The notes beneath the pieces are model-generated. The model had not been told where the DNA came from. It was given only the letters and a program-made list of their open reading frames with translations, and did not search any database. From Actinophytocola oryzae (GTDB taxonomy: Bacteria; Actinomycetota; Actinomycetes; Mycobacteriales; Pseudonocardiaceae), in contig NZ_SOCP01000028.1 of NCBI RefSeq assembly GCF_004364325.1, positions 26,205 through 90,204 on the forward strand: DNA of 64,000 bases, read 5' to 3'. A program made the translations under genes and the position numbers. Below are positions 1 through 7,343 of the stretch, in pieces. Each line of letters opens with the position of its first letter. Positions within the stretch are counted from its first letter, which is position 1.

Positions 1-1
1 C

Positions 2-70
2 TTCGAGCCCAAGCCCACCGTCCCGCCGGTACCCCCGTCGCCGACCAACGGTCTGACCTACGCCAGCTGA
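2..70 (+). CDS. Molybdenum hydroxylase large subunit, C-terminus only (oxiB/iorB-like)
   Basis: The window opens inside a reading frame that runs to TGA at 68-70. Only about 22 proline-rich C-terminal residues are visible, ending in NGLTYAS. No family motif falls inside the window, so the call rests on context. The stop is followed immediately by the start of a 2Fe-2S subunit of the xanthine dehydrogenase/isoquinoline oxidoreductase type, whose usual partner gene encodes the molybdopterin-binding large subunit. In Streptomyces sp. K30 such a pair (oxiA/oxiB) clusters with the rubber oxygenase gene lcp, as it would here. The identity is inferred. Confidence 0.5.
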   Translation, partial: FEPKPTVPPVPPSPTNGLTYAS

Positions 71-559
71 ATGGAGGTTCCGGTGCCACAGCACACCTTC
101 CGCGTCAACGGACGACAGGTCACGGTCACCGTCGCCGATGACGTGCGCCTGCTGTGGGTGCTGCGCGACGTCCTGGGCATCACCGGCCCGAAGTACGGCT
201 GCGGCATCAACGTCTGCAAGGCGTGCACGAGCCACCTCAACGGGAAGGCGGTCAACCCCTGCGCCATCCCCGTCGGAGACATCCAGCCGACCGACGAGGT
301 GACCACCATCGAGGGCCTGCCAGCCACGGTCGGCGCGGAGCTGCATCCCATGCAGCAGGCGTGGCTCGACCACGACGTCGCCCAGTGCGGCTACTGCCAG
401 CCCGGTCAGATCATGGCCGCCGTGGCGCTGGTCCGCCGTGCGGCCGAGGAGAGCAGGCAGATCACCGACGCCGACCTCGACGGTCTGCGCAACATCTGTC
501 GTTGTGGCACGTACTTCCGCATCCGGGAAGCCATCAGGTCGGGTGCGGCGAACATGTGA
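71..559 (+). CDS. oxiA: 2Fe-2S small subunit of molybdenum hydroxylase (OxiA/IorA-like)
   Basis: A 162-residue protein with the two-cluster layout of the small electron-transfer subunit of molybdenum hydroxylases. The plant-type ferredoxin cluster is C44, C49, C52 and C64. The C-terminal four-helix cluster is C106, C109, C143 and C145, in the usual CGYCQPG and CRCGTY contexts. It would carry electrons from a molybdopterin large subunit, which is probably the gene ending one base upstream. The ATG directly abuts that stop; a GTG twelve bases later is an alternative start. In rubber-degrading Streptomyces K30, OxiAB is proposed to oxidise the aldehydes released by Lcp, and lcp1 follows here on the same strand. 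Family assignment is firm; the aldehyde substrate is inferred from the neighbourhood. Confidence 0.85.
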   Translation: MEVPVPQHTFRVNGRQVTVTVADDVRLLWVLRDVLGITGPKYGCGINVCKACTSHLNGKAVNPCAIPVGDIQPTDEVTTIEGLPATVGAELHPMQQAWLDHDVAQCGYCQPGQIMAAVALVRRAAEESRQITDADLDGLRNICRCGTYFRIREAIRSGAANM

Positions 560-686
560 GGCGGCCAGTCAGCCGGTTCGGGCATGCGGTGTCGCCGTGG
601 CGGCGGTCGTTCGTTTCCATCGACACCGTCCGGCCTTCGTGACAAGCCCTGATTGCTCTTGTGATGATCTATTCCGTGTGTTCTCA

Positions 687-721
687 TGATACATAGAGTG
701 TGTTTCCGTTTCATTGTATCA
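687..721. promoter_or_regulatory. Predicted TetR operator upstream of lcp1 (35-bp inverted repeat)
   Basis: An inverted repeat with 7-bp arms TGATACA and TGTATCA spans exactly 35 bp and ends 47 bp before the lcp1 start. Read on the minus strand, its first 14 bases match the equivalent site before the tetR gene at 13141 with one mismatch (TGATACAATGAAAC against TGATATAATGAAAC). The same 35-bp span between TGATA and TATCA recurs before the haemoglobin gene. The surrounding 209-bp gap is distinctly AT-rich for this genome, consistent with a promoter. Confidence 0.7.
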
Positions 722-768
722 AAATAGTGCGTTGCGTCGGTCGGCCTCGACGAAGAGGAGCGAAGATC

Positions 769-1986
769 ATGGAGAAACACAGCAGGCGCAACATGTTGAA
801 GGTGGGCGGGGCGCTGGGTGCGCTCGGCGCACTGACGATAGCGACACCCGCGCAGGCGGTGCCGTGGACGTGGTCGGCCGCCGGGTCGGTGGCAGGCACT
901 GGAGCGGGGACCGATCCGAAATGGGTGTGGGACGAGGTGGCCGACCCGCTGGTGGCCTCGTTGCTCGACCGGGGCGATGTGCCGCGGGTCAACGAGCTGC
1001 TGCGGGGTTGGACGACGAACGGGCAGGCGCTGCCCGCTGGTCTGCCCGCCGATCTGCGGGACTTCATCGAGACGGCCCGGCGGCTTCCGTCGTGGGCGAA
1101 CCAGGCCAAACTGGACACCGCTCTGGACTTCTACAAGAAGCGCGGGACTTACCTCGGCGTCCTGTACGGGTTGGCCAGCGGCATGATGAGTACGGCCATC
1201 CCGCACGAGGCGCGGGCGGTCTATTACTCCAAGGGTGGTGCGGACATGAAGGACCGCATCAAGAAGACCGCGAGGCTCGGTTACGACATCGGCACGGCGA
1301 ACGCGTTCAACCCCAACGGGCAGATGATCGTGACCTGTGTCAAGACCCGGCTGGTCCATGCGGCGGTGCGGCATCTGCTTCCCCAGTCGCCCGGCTGGGA
1401 CGGGGCCGCCGACGAGCAGATTCCGATCAGCCAGGCCGACATGATGGTCACCTGGCACAGTCTGGCCACGACGGTGATGCAGAAGCTGGGCGTGTGGAAG
1501 GTGCCGGTCACCTCGGCCCACTCCGCCGCCTACCTGCACGTGTGGCAGCTGAGCGCGCACATGCTGGGTATCAAGGACGAGTACATCCCCGCGTCGTGGG
1601 CCGAGGCCGACGCCCAGGCCAAGCAGGTCCTCGACCCGATCCTGGCGCCGACGCCCGAGGGGATCAACCTGGCCAAGATCCTGCTCAACCTCGGCGCCGA
1701 GATCGACGGGGGGCTCCTCACCCCGAACCTGCTCGGCGCGTTCACCCGCTACACGCTCGGTGACCGGATTGCCGACTGGCTTCGGATTCCCCGAGAGGTG
1801 CTCTGGGATCCGGCCTTCGCGGTGTTCTGGCCCGCGTTCATCGCGGCCAAGGAGTTCAGCCTCGCCTTCCCCGGCACGCCGGAACTCTGGTGGACCTTCG
1901 ACGAGCTCCTCCGCCAGGCCGTCACGCTGTTCCTGTCCGGAGGACAACAGTTCAGCATCGAGATCCCGACCGGCAACCGTCCCTGA
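769..1986 (+). CDS. lcp: Latex clearing protein (rubber oxygenase), paralogue 1
   Basis: A 405-residue exported haem oxygenase of the Lcp/DUF2236 family, expected to cleave cis-1,4-polyisoprene oxidatively outside the cell. The N-terminus SRRNMLK followed by a hydrophobic stretch and AQA is a twin-arginine signal. The ATG at 769 was chosen over an upstream in-frame ATG at 700 because it places the Tat motif at the N-terminus and follows a GAAGAGGAG ribosome site. Residues E147, R163, K166, T167 and H197 sit one position below E148, R164, K167, T168 and H198 of the Streptomyces K30 enzyme, where His198 is the axial haem ligand, Lys167 the distal ligand in the closed form, and Glu148 catalytically important. 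The gene has its own AT-rich promoter with a TetR-type operator and ends in a strong hairpin. Family is near certain; activity on rubber is inferred. Confidence 0.9.
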   Translation: MEKHSRRNMLKVGGALGALGALTIATPAQAVPWTWSAAGSVAGTGAGTDPKWVWDEVADPLVASLLDRGDVPRVNELLRGWTTNGQALPAGLPADLRDFIETARRLPSWANQAKLDTALDFYKKRGTYLGVLYGLASGMMSTAIPHEARAVYYSKGGADMKDRIKKTARLGYDIGTANAFNPNGQMIVTCVKTRLVHAAVRHLLPQSPGWDGAADEQIPISQADMMVTWHSLATTVMQKLGVWKVPVTSAHSAAYLHVWQLSAHMLGIKDEYIPASWAEADAQAKQVLDPILAPTPEGINLAKILLNLGAEIDGGLLTPNLLGAFTRYTLGDRIADWLRIPREVLWDPAFAVFWPAFIAAKEFSLAFPGTPELWWTFDELLRQAVTLFLSGGQQFSIEIPTGNRP

Positions 1987-2003
1987 CGCGTAGTGCGTTC
2001 CGA

Positions 2004-2054
2004 GGTGCCCGGAGAACTCCTGTCCGCTCGCGGAACACGAGTTCGCCGGGCACC
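2004..2054. terminator. Hairpin terminator between lcp1 and the convergent SDR gene
   Basis: Arms 2004-2019 and 2039-2054 pair as GGTGCCCGG plus GAACTC, with one mismatched pair, around a 19-base loop. The site begins 18 bases after the lcp1 stop and lies before the end of the convergent SDR gene, so it could serve both strands. Confidence 0.7.
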
Positions 2055-2090
2055 TTCTCGCTGAGGGCAGCCAGAAGAAGGTGACAGGTG

Positions 2091-2828
2091 TCAGGGTCGC
2101 CAGATCCGTTCGCCCGCGCGGGTGAGCACGATGTTCGGCACGACGGCATGGGTGGAGAGCCGGGTGAGGGCGAGTACCAGTTCGGCGACGTCGTCGGTGG
2201 TGAGCATTGGTTCGCGGGCGAGCGCTTCGTGTGTCCACTGTGTCATGTCGGTGTCGACGAAGCCGGGAGAGATGGCCGTGGCGGTGACGTGGTGGGATGA
2301 CTCCTCCAGTGTCACCGTCTCGCACAACGAGATCAACGCGGCTTTGCCGGCGGCGTAGGCGGCCAGGCCCGGCTCGCCGGCGACGCCGGTGATCGAGGCC
2401 AGCGCGACGATCCTGGCGCCGCGCAGGGGAGCGGTCGCCGCCGCTTCGCGGAGGAGCGGGAGGGTCTGCTGTATGAGCAGGAACTGGGACCGGAGGTTCA
2501 CGGTGAGCGTCAGGTCGTAGAGCTTCATCGGCATCTCGGCCACCGATCCCCGGGTGCCCACACCCGCGGCCAGCACGAGTAGGTCGAGGTGGTCGAAACG
2601 CGTTGCGTGCGCGGCGGCCAGCCGGCGCGCGTCGTGCTCGTCGGCGAGGTTGGTGACGACGATGTGGATCTCCGCGCCGAACGCGCGCAGTTCGTCCGCC
2701 GCGTCGAGCAGCCCGGGTTCCCGCCGGGCGGAGACGGTGAGGGCGTAACCCTCCTGTGCGAGTCGCCGGGCGATCTGGCGGCCGATGCCGCGTGATGCCC
2801 CGGTCACGAGCGCCGTTCGAGTCCTCAT
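2091..2828 (-). CDS. Short-chain dehydrogenase/reductase
   Basis: A 245-residue classical SDR. The cofactor-binding TGASRGIG lies near residues 9-16, an AAG stretch in place of NNAG in the middle, a serine in LASITG, and the catalytic YAAGK (Tyr and Lys) at about 160-164. PGFVDTDM after the active site is typical of the family. The arginine in the SARRE segment after beta-2 favours NADP(H). It is the last gene of a tightly packed minus-strand operon; its ATG overlaps the stop of the phosphotransferase gene by four bases. A beta-oxidation-like hydroxyacyl or oligo-isoprenoid alcohol/ketone step is likely from context, but the substrate cannot be read from the sequence. Confidence 0.85.
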   Translation of the reverse strand: MRTRTALVTGASRGIGRQIARRLAQEGYALTVSARREPGLLDAADELRAFGAEIHIVVTNLADEHDARRLAAAHATRFDHLDLLVLAAGVGTRGSVAEMPMKLYDLTLTVNLRSQFLLIQQTLPLLREAAATAPLRGARIVALASITGVAGEPGLAAYAAGKAALISLCETVTLEESSHHVTATAISPGFVDTDMTQWTHEALAREPMLTTDDVAELVLALTRLSTHAVVPNIVLTRAGERIWRP

Positions 2829-3859
2829 GCGACTGTTCCTGTCGTGCGTAGCCCGGCGTCGACCAGGGTGTGGGCGGCGCGACCCACCTTCTCGAAGCCG
2901 GTGCCGACGGTGGCGCCGGCGAGGTGGCGCCGGTGGATGCCTTCGGCGATCACGGCGAGCTTGAAGTAGCCGAGGGCTCGGTAGAAACGCAGGTCGCCGA
3001 TGTCGCGACCACTGGTCTCGGCGTAGCGCTGGGCGAGTTGGTCGGCGGTGGGGAACCCGGGGTTCGCACTGGGCGCGTGCCGGACCCCGAGCAGCGGCCG
3101 GGTCACCGGGTCCCAGTACGCCTGGAGGAGACCGAGGTCGGTGAGCGGATCACCGAGCGTGGACATCTCCCAGTCGACGATGGCGACGATCCAGCCCAGG
3201 TCGTGACGGTCGAGGATGGTGTTGTCCAGGCGGTAGTCGCCATGCACGATCGTGGCGATCCGTTGCCGGGGCAGGATCTCGACGAGCCGGTCGTGCAGGA
3301 CGCGCAGTCGTGGCATGTCGCGGGTGGCCACCCGTTCCCACTGGGCACGCCAGCGCCGCAGCTGCCGTTCGAGGTAGCCGTCGGGCCTGCCGAAGTCGCC
3401 GAGCCCGATCTTGTCGTAGGGGATGGCATGGAGCGCCGCCAGGGCGTCGGCCAGCGCTCGGCCGCAGCGAGCGGCCACGTCCTCGCCGATGCGTTCCGCA
3501 TCGTCGCCGTCGCGGAGCACCCTGCCCTCCACGTAGGACACGACGGAGAAGGGGACGCCGAGCACATCGGCGTCCTCGCAGAGCGCGACCGGTGCGGGCA
3601 CGGGAACACCGGAGCCCTGCAGTGCCGCGACGACCCGGTACTCGCGTGCCATGTCGTGTGCGGTCGGGGTGAGTGGTCCCAGAGGCGGGCGGCGCAGCAC
3701 CCAGCGGTGCCGGTCGTCGGTGACGAGGTAGGTGAGGTTGGACCTGCGGCCGGTGATGAGCTCGACGTGGACGTCGCCGCCGGCTTCCGGGACGTGGTCG
3801 TGGAAGTAGCGGCGCAGGGCCGGTAGTTCGATGCCGGGTGGTGCCTGTGCGAGTGTCAT
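2825..3859 (-). CDS. Phosphotransferase-family protein (APH/ACAD10-11 kinase-like)
   Basis: A 344-residue protein with the aminoglycoside-phosphotransferase kinase fold. The catalytic loop HGDYRLDN and the Mg-binding VDWEMSTLGDP are both intact, and RRPP in the N-terminal lobe belongs to the ATP-binding region. Members of this subgroup occur beside acyl-CoA dehydrogenases in actinobacteria and resemble the kinase domain of mammalian ACAD10/11, which phosphorylates 4-hydroxyacyl-CoA so that it can be degraded. Here the gene overlaps the acyl-CoA dehydrogenase gene upstream and the SDR gene downstream by four bases each, supporting a role in processing hydroxylated or branched acyl-CoAs. Antibiotic resistance is unlikely in this setting. 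Confidence 0.8.
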   Translation of the reverse strand: MTLAQAPPGIELPALRRYFHDHVPEAGGDVHVELITGRRSNLTYLVTDDRHRWVLRRPPLGPLTPTAHDMAREYRVVAALQGSGVPVPAPVALCEDADVLGVPFSVVSYVEGRVLRDGDDAERIGEDVAARCGRALADALAALHAIPYDKIGLGDFGRPDGYLERQLRRWRAQWERVATRDMPRLRVLHDRLVEILPRQRIATIVHGDYRLDNTILDRHDLGWIVAIVDWEMSTLGDPLTDLGLLQAYWDPVTRPLLGVRHAPSANPGFPTADQLAQRYAETSGRDIGDLRFYRALGYFKLAVIAEGIHRRHLAGATVGTGFEKVGRAAHTLVDAGLRTTGTVA

Positions 3860-5061
3860 CGGTCGCCTTCCAGGCGCTGGGCCGCGGTGCGCAGGACCCG
3901 TCGTGCGATCGCCCAGCGGTGCGTTTCGGACGGGCCGTCGTAGATGCGGAACGGGCGCACCTCGCGGTACAGGCGGTGCAGTGGGATGTCGTCGGAGACG
4001 CCGAGGGCACCGCAGATCTGCAGGGCGCGATCGACCACGCGGTTGACAGCCTCGGCGACGAAGGTCTTGGTGATGGCGGTGATCTGCGCGGCCGGGGCGC
4101 CGATGTCGAGTTCCCAGCAGGCTTTCAGCACCAGGGCGCGGCTGGCTTCGATGTCGATCTCGTTGTCGGCGATCAGTTGCTGGGCCATCCCGAGTTCGCC
4201 GAGACGCGTACCGAAGACCTTTCGGGTGGCGGCCCGGTCGATCGCGATGTCGGCTGCCCGACGTGCCGTACCCAGCCAGCGCATGCAGTGGGTGGTGCGG
4301 GCCGGACCGAGGCGGACCTGGGCGTGGCGGAAGCCCTGGTCGACGTCGCCGAGCACGGCGTCGTGCGGTACCTCGACGTTGTCCAGGATCAGCTCGGCGT
4401 GGCCGCCGAAGAAGCTCTCGGCCATGGTCGGTATGTCACGCAGGCGCCGAAAACCGGGCAGGCCGGCGTCGACGAGGAACATCGTCGCGCCGCCCTGGGA
4501 GCCGGGCTCGCCGCTGGTGCGGGCCATGAGGATGGCGAAGGCGGCACCGACCGCACCGGTGATGAACCACTTGCGCCCGTTGAGCAGCCAACCGGCGGAG
4601 GTGCGTTCGGCGGTGGTGGTGAGCGCGGCCGGGTCCGAGCCCGCTCCTGGCGCGGGTTCGGTCATCGCGAAGCACGACCGGACGGCCCCGGTCGCGAGTG
4701 GACGCAGGTACCGCTCTCGCTGCCCGGCGGTGGCGACCTGCTCCAGCAGGTGGACGTTGCCCTCGTCGGGGGCGGCGCAGTTCAGTGCGAGCGGACCGAA
4801 CAGGGAGTAACCGGCCGCCTCGAACACCGGTGCGCGGTCGCGCATACCGAGACCCAGTCCGCCGTAGCGCGAGTGGACGTGCGGGGCGAACACCCCTGCC
4901 GTACGCGCCGCGTCCTGGAGAGTGAGGCGCAAACCTTCGGCGGCGTCGTGGGCGCGACCGTCGTACTCGGCCTCCACCGGCAGCACGACGTCCCGCACGA
5001 GCTCCTCGGTGCGGCGCGTGGTCTCGGCCACGGCGGCGTCGAGTTCGAAGCTGGTCGTCAC
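3856..5061 (-). CDS. Acyl-CoA dehydrogenase
   Basis: A flavin-dependent acyl-CoA dehydrogenase of about 401 residues. Typical segments include FAMTEPAPGAGSD (flavin and substrate contact), NGRKWFITGA and, at the C-terminus, the YDGPSETH stretch before the last helix. The GTG at 5061 is preferred because an AGGGAGAG ribosome site lies just upstream. A GTG at 5076 that overlaps the enoyl-CoA hydratase stop is the alternative and would add five residues. It would introduce the alpha-beta double bond in acyl-CoAs; its partner kinase, hydratase and SDR are translationally coupled neighbours. Branched oligo-isoprenoid acids are the likely substrate only by context. Confidence 0.85.
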   Translation of the reverse strand: MTTSFELDAAVAETTRRTEELVRDVVLPVEAEYDGRAHDAAEGLRLTLQDAARTAGVFAPHVHSRYGGLGLGMRDRAPVFEAAGYSLFGPLALNCAAPDEGNVHLLEQVATAGQRERYLRPLATGAVRSCFAMTEPAPGAGSDPAALTTTAERTSAGWLLNGRKWFITGAVGAAFAILMARTSGEPGSQGGATMFLVDAGLPGFRRLRDIPTMAESFFGGHAELILDNVEVPHDAVLGDVDQGFRHAQVRLGPARTTHCMRWLGTARRAADIAIDRAATRKVFGTRLGELGMAQQLIADNEIDIEASRALVLKACWELDIGAPAAQITAITKTFVAEAVNRVVDRALQICGALGVSDDIPLHRLYREVRPFRIYDGPSETHRWAIARRVLRTAAQRLEGDR

Positions 5062-5072
5062 CCCGCTCTCCC

Positions 5073-5849
5073 TCACTCGCCGACGAACCGTGGCGCGCGC
5101 TTGCCGAGGAAGGCGGCCGCACCCTCGGCGAAGTCACGGGTGCCGAACAGGGCGAGCTGCCCGGCGCGTTCGGCCTCCAGCGCGGACTCCAGGCCGCCCA
5201 GCGACGTGGCGTCGAGCGCCCGTTTGATCTGCGCGTAGGCCGCCGTCGGTCCGGACGACAGCCGTTCGACGAGCGCGTCGACCTTCTCGTCGAACCGGTC
5301 ATCGGGAACCGCGGCGCTGATCAGCCCCCAGTCCTCGGCGGTGCCGGCGTCGATCCGTTCGGCGAGCATCGCCATCCTGGTGGCCCTGGCGCGTCCGATG
5401 GACGCCGGTACGAAGGCGGTCGCACCGCCGTCGGGCATGAGGCCTACGCCGGTGAAGGCCAGTAGGAAGTAGGCGGACTCCGCGGCGACGGTCAGGTCGG
5501 CGGCCAGCGCGATCGAACACCCGACGCCCGCCGCCGCACCGCGCACGGCCGCCACGACCGGAACGGGCACGGTCCGGATCGCCCGGATGAGCCGGTTCGC
5601 CGCCTCGACGGTCTCCGTGTCGGGCGACTGGTCCGGGTTGACCTGGTGGAGGTCCGCGCCGGAGCTGAACGCGCGCCCCGCGCCGGCGAGCACGATCACC
5701 CGTGCGGCCCGGTCTTGGGCCTCGTGTTCGATGGCGGTGGCCGCGTGCGCGAGCATCTCACCGGTGAGCGCGTTGAGCGCGTCCGGTCGGTTCCAGGTGA
5801 TCCGCAGGACGGCACCCGTCTGCGCGGTCCGGACGGTCGGTGTGGTCAC
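5073..5849 (-). CDS. Enoyl-CoA hydratase/isomerase family protein
   Basis: A 258-residue crotonase-fold protein. The oxyanion-hole segment AFSSGADL is near residue 65 and the glycine-rich GAAAGVGCSIALAAD near residue 110. The catalytic acid position reads LMPDGGA, with Asp rather than the hydratase Glu, a pattern shared with PaaG-like isomerases. Double-bond isomerisation is therefore as likely as hydration, which would suit isoprenoid acyl-CoAs whose double bonds sit at the wrong position for beta-oxidation. The gene starts at a GTG, lies 114 bases downstream of lcp2 on the same strand, and heads the coupled block hydratase, dehydrogenase, kinase and SDR. Confidence 0.85.
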   Translation of the reverse strand: MTTPTVRTAQTGAVLRITWNRPDALNALTGEMLAHAATAIEHEAQDRAARVIVLAGAGRAFSSGADLHQVNPDQSPDTETVEAANRLIRAIRTVPVPVVAAVRGAAAGVGCSIALAADLTVAAESAYFLLAFTGVGLMPDGGATAFVPASIGRARATRMAMLAERIDAGTAEDWGLISAAVPDDRFDEKVDALVERLSSGPTAAYAQIKRALDATSLGGLESALEAERAGQLALFGTRDFAEGAAAFLGKRAPRFVGE

Positions 5850-5910
5850 GGTGGGGGCCTTTCACCTTTGGGCGGGAAGCCTGACGATCGCTGTGTTCGC
5901 CGCGGCGCGG

Positions 5911-5947
5911 TGGCCTCGCCCCGCCGTGCACGGGAGAGGCGAGGCCA
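5911..5947. terminator. Hairpin between lcp2 and the beta-oxidation operon
   Basis: A perfect 10-bp stem (TGGCCTCGCC at 5911-5920 with GGCGAGGCCA at 5938-5947) encloses a 17-base loop. It sits 16 bases past the lcp2 stop on the transcribed strand. It may terminate lcp2 transcripts or let a fraction read through into the hydratase gene. Confidence 0.6.
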
Positions 5948-5963
5948 GGCGGGCTCGGCCGGT

Positions 5964-7163
5964 TCAGGCGCCGGGCCGGTTCGCGGTGGGGATGGTGATG
6001 AGGGTGGCGGTCGGTGAGGCGCCCTTGTTGAGGAAGAGCATCGCGAGCGCGCGGATGAACTGGTCGAACAGGTAGAACCCGGCTGGCACGATGGGGATCA
6101 GCCCTTCGCGGAAGGCGATGTAGGCGGGCCATCCGGCGTGGATGAGGGCCGACGCCCCGTAGTCGCGGGGGAGGTGGAGCCAGTCGCCCACCTGGTCACT
6201 GAGCACGTAGCGCACGAACTCGTTGAGGAAGCCGCGGGTGACGCCCATGTCGATCTGCGCGGTGAGCCCGAGCAGGTCCTCGGCGAGTTCCCTGCCCTCG
6301 ACCGAGGGGGTGAGGATCGGGGTCAGCACCTGCGCCGACTGCGCCTCGGCCGCCGCCCAGGTCTGGGGGATGAACTCTTCCCGCACGCCCAGCAGGTAGA
6401 TCGCGACCTGCCAGGAGTGGAGGAAGGCCTCCTCCTCCGCGGCTGTCATCGGCACACGCCATTCCTTCAGCTTCTTGTGCGCGAAGGTGCCGAGGCTGTG
6501 GAAGGTGACGAGGATGTCGCCGTTGCTGATCGGCAGCCTGTTCGGCTCGTCCGCGACCGCCTGCCAGTGCGGCGACCTCGGCAGCAGACTGCGCACCGCC
6601 GCGTGCACCAGGCGGGTCTTGTTGGCGGTGACCACGAACTGGCCGGACGGCTCGAAGGCGTTCAGGTCGCTCAGGTCGTAGCCGAAGGTGAACGTCTTGG
6701 CGGCGCGGTCCTGCATGTTCGCCCCGCCCGCGGACCAGTAGACCGACTTGGCCTCACGCGGGATGACCGTGCTCATGATGCCGCTGCCGAGGCCGTACAG
6801 CATGAACAGGTACGTGTCCTTGCGCCGGTTGAAATCCGCGGCCAGGCGCAGCTTGGCGCGGTCGGCCCAGGACGGGAGCTTGTTGACCTTCTGGAGCCAG
6901 GTCGCGAGGTTCGCGGGCAGGCCACCGGGCAGCGCGTCGTTGTTGTCGACCCAGGACCGCAGCGCGGTGTTGACCGCCGGGACCTGGCCGGTGCGGAGGA
7001 GGTCCGCCAACAGGGCGTCCACTTCATCGTCCCAGGCCCACCACGGATCCGCGGCGGCCGCGGCCGCACGAGGTGCCGCGAGCGCCGAGGTGGCACTGGC
7101 CACGCTCACCAGGCCGAGTGCGGCCCCGAGCGACAGCATGTTCCTTCTGCTGAGATCGCGCAT
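5964..7163 (-). CDS. lcp: Latex clearing protein (rubber oxygenase), paralogue 2
   Basis: A 399-residue Lcp/DUF2236 protein with a Tat signal (LSRRNML, a hydrophobic stretch, then ALAA near residue 30). The haem-pocket set is complete: E137, R153, K156, T157 and H187. The Lys-to-His spacing of 31 residues is the same as in lcp1 and the Streptomyces K30 enzyme. It is clearly paralogous to the product of 769-1986 but diverged, so it is not a recent tandem copy. Its coding strand continues into the hydratase, dehydrogenase, kinase and SDR genes, and it is divergent from an aldehyde dehydrogenase gene. Two Lcp copies are known from strong rubber degraders such as Gordonia polyisoprenivorans. Its promoter lacks the 35-bp operator found at lcp1, so regulation probably differs. 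Confidence 0.9.
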   Translation of the reverse strand: MRDLSRRNMLSLGAALGLVSVASATSALAAPRAAAAAADPWWAWDDEVDALLADLLRTGQVPAVNTALRSWVDNNDALPGGLPANLATWLQKVNKLPSWADRAKLRLAADFNRRKDTYLFMLYGLGSGIMSTVIPREAKSVYWSAGGANMQDRAAKTFTFGYDLSDLNAFEPSGQFVVTANKTRLVHAAVRSLLPRSPHWQAVADEPNRLPISNGDILVTFHSLGTFAHKKLKEWRVPMTAAEEEAFLHSWQVAIYLLGVREEFIPQTWAAAEAQSAQVLTPILTPSVEGRELAEDLLGLTAQIDMGVTRGFLNEFVRYVLSDQVGDWLHLPRDYGASALIHAGWPAYIAFREGLIPIVPAGFYLFDQFIRALAMLFLNKGASPTATLITIPTANRPGA

Positions 7164-7244
7164 TTACTTACCTAGCTTCCTCGGTAGGCTTTGGATTTCG
7201 CTTCCGCCACTTCCAAGCAGATAGCTGACCGTACACAGGTTGAT

Positions 7245-7262
7245 CGAAGACGAGAATCTTCG
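7245..7262. promoter_or_regulatory. Inverted repeat in the lcp2/aldehyde dehydrogenase divergent promoter
   Basis: A perfect 6-bp inverted repeat CGAAGA-N6-TCTTCG lies in the 180-bp gap between the divergent lcp2 and aldehyde dehydrogenase genes, in AT-rich surroundings. Its size and place fit a dimeric repressor site; no regulator can be assigned. Confidence 0.35.
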
Positions 7263-7343
7263 TTAACATAATGGCCCGAGTTGCTCGTCGGCAAGAGACC
7301 CGCGTCGCAGCGGGACCGGTCCGCCACACGCCAGAGGAGTCGC

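Noticed and set aside
406..2325. Long minus-strand open frame opposite oxiA and lcp1
   Set aside because: Its translation is Arg/Gly/Pro-rich with no family resemblance and lies antisense to two well-supported genes; long antisense frames are usual in very GC-rich DNA.
2825..3859. Aminoglycoside resistance gene
   Set aside because: The fold is APH-like, but tight coupling to an acyl-CoA dehydrogenase and the ACAD10/11-like pattern point to acyl-CoA metabolism.
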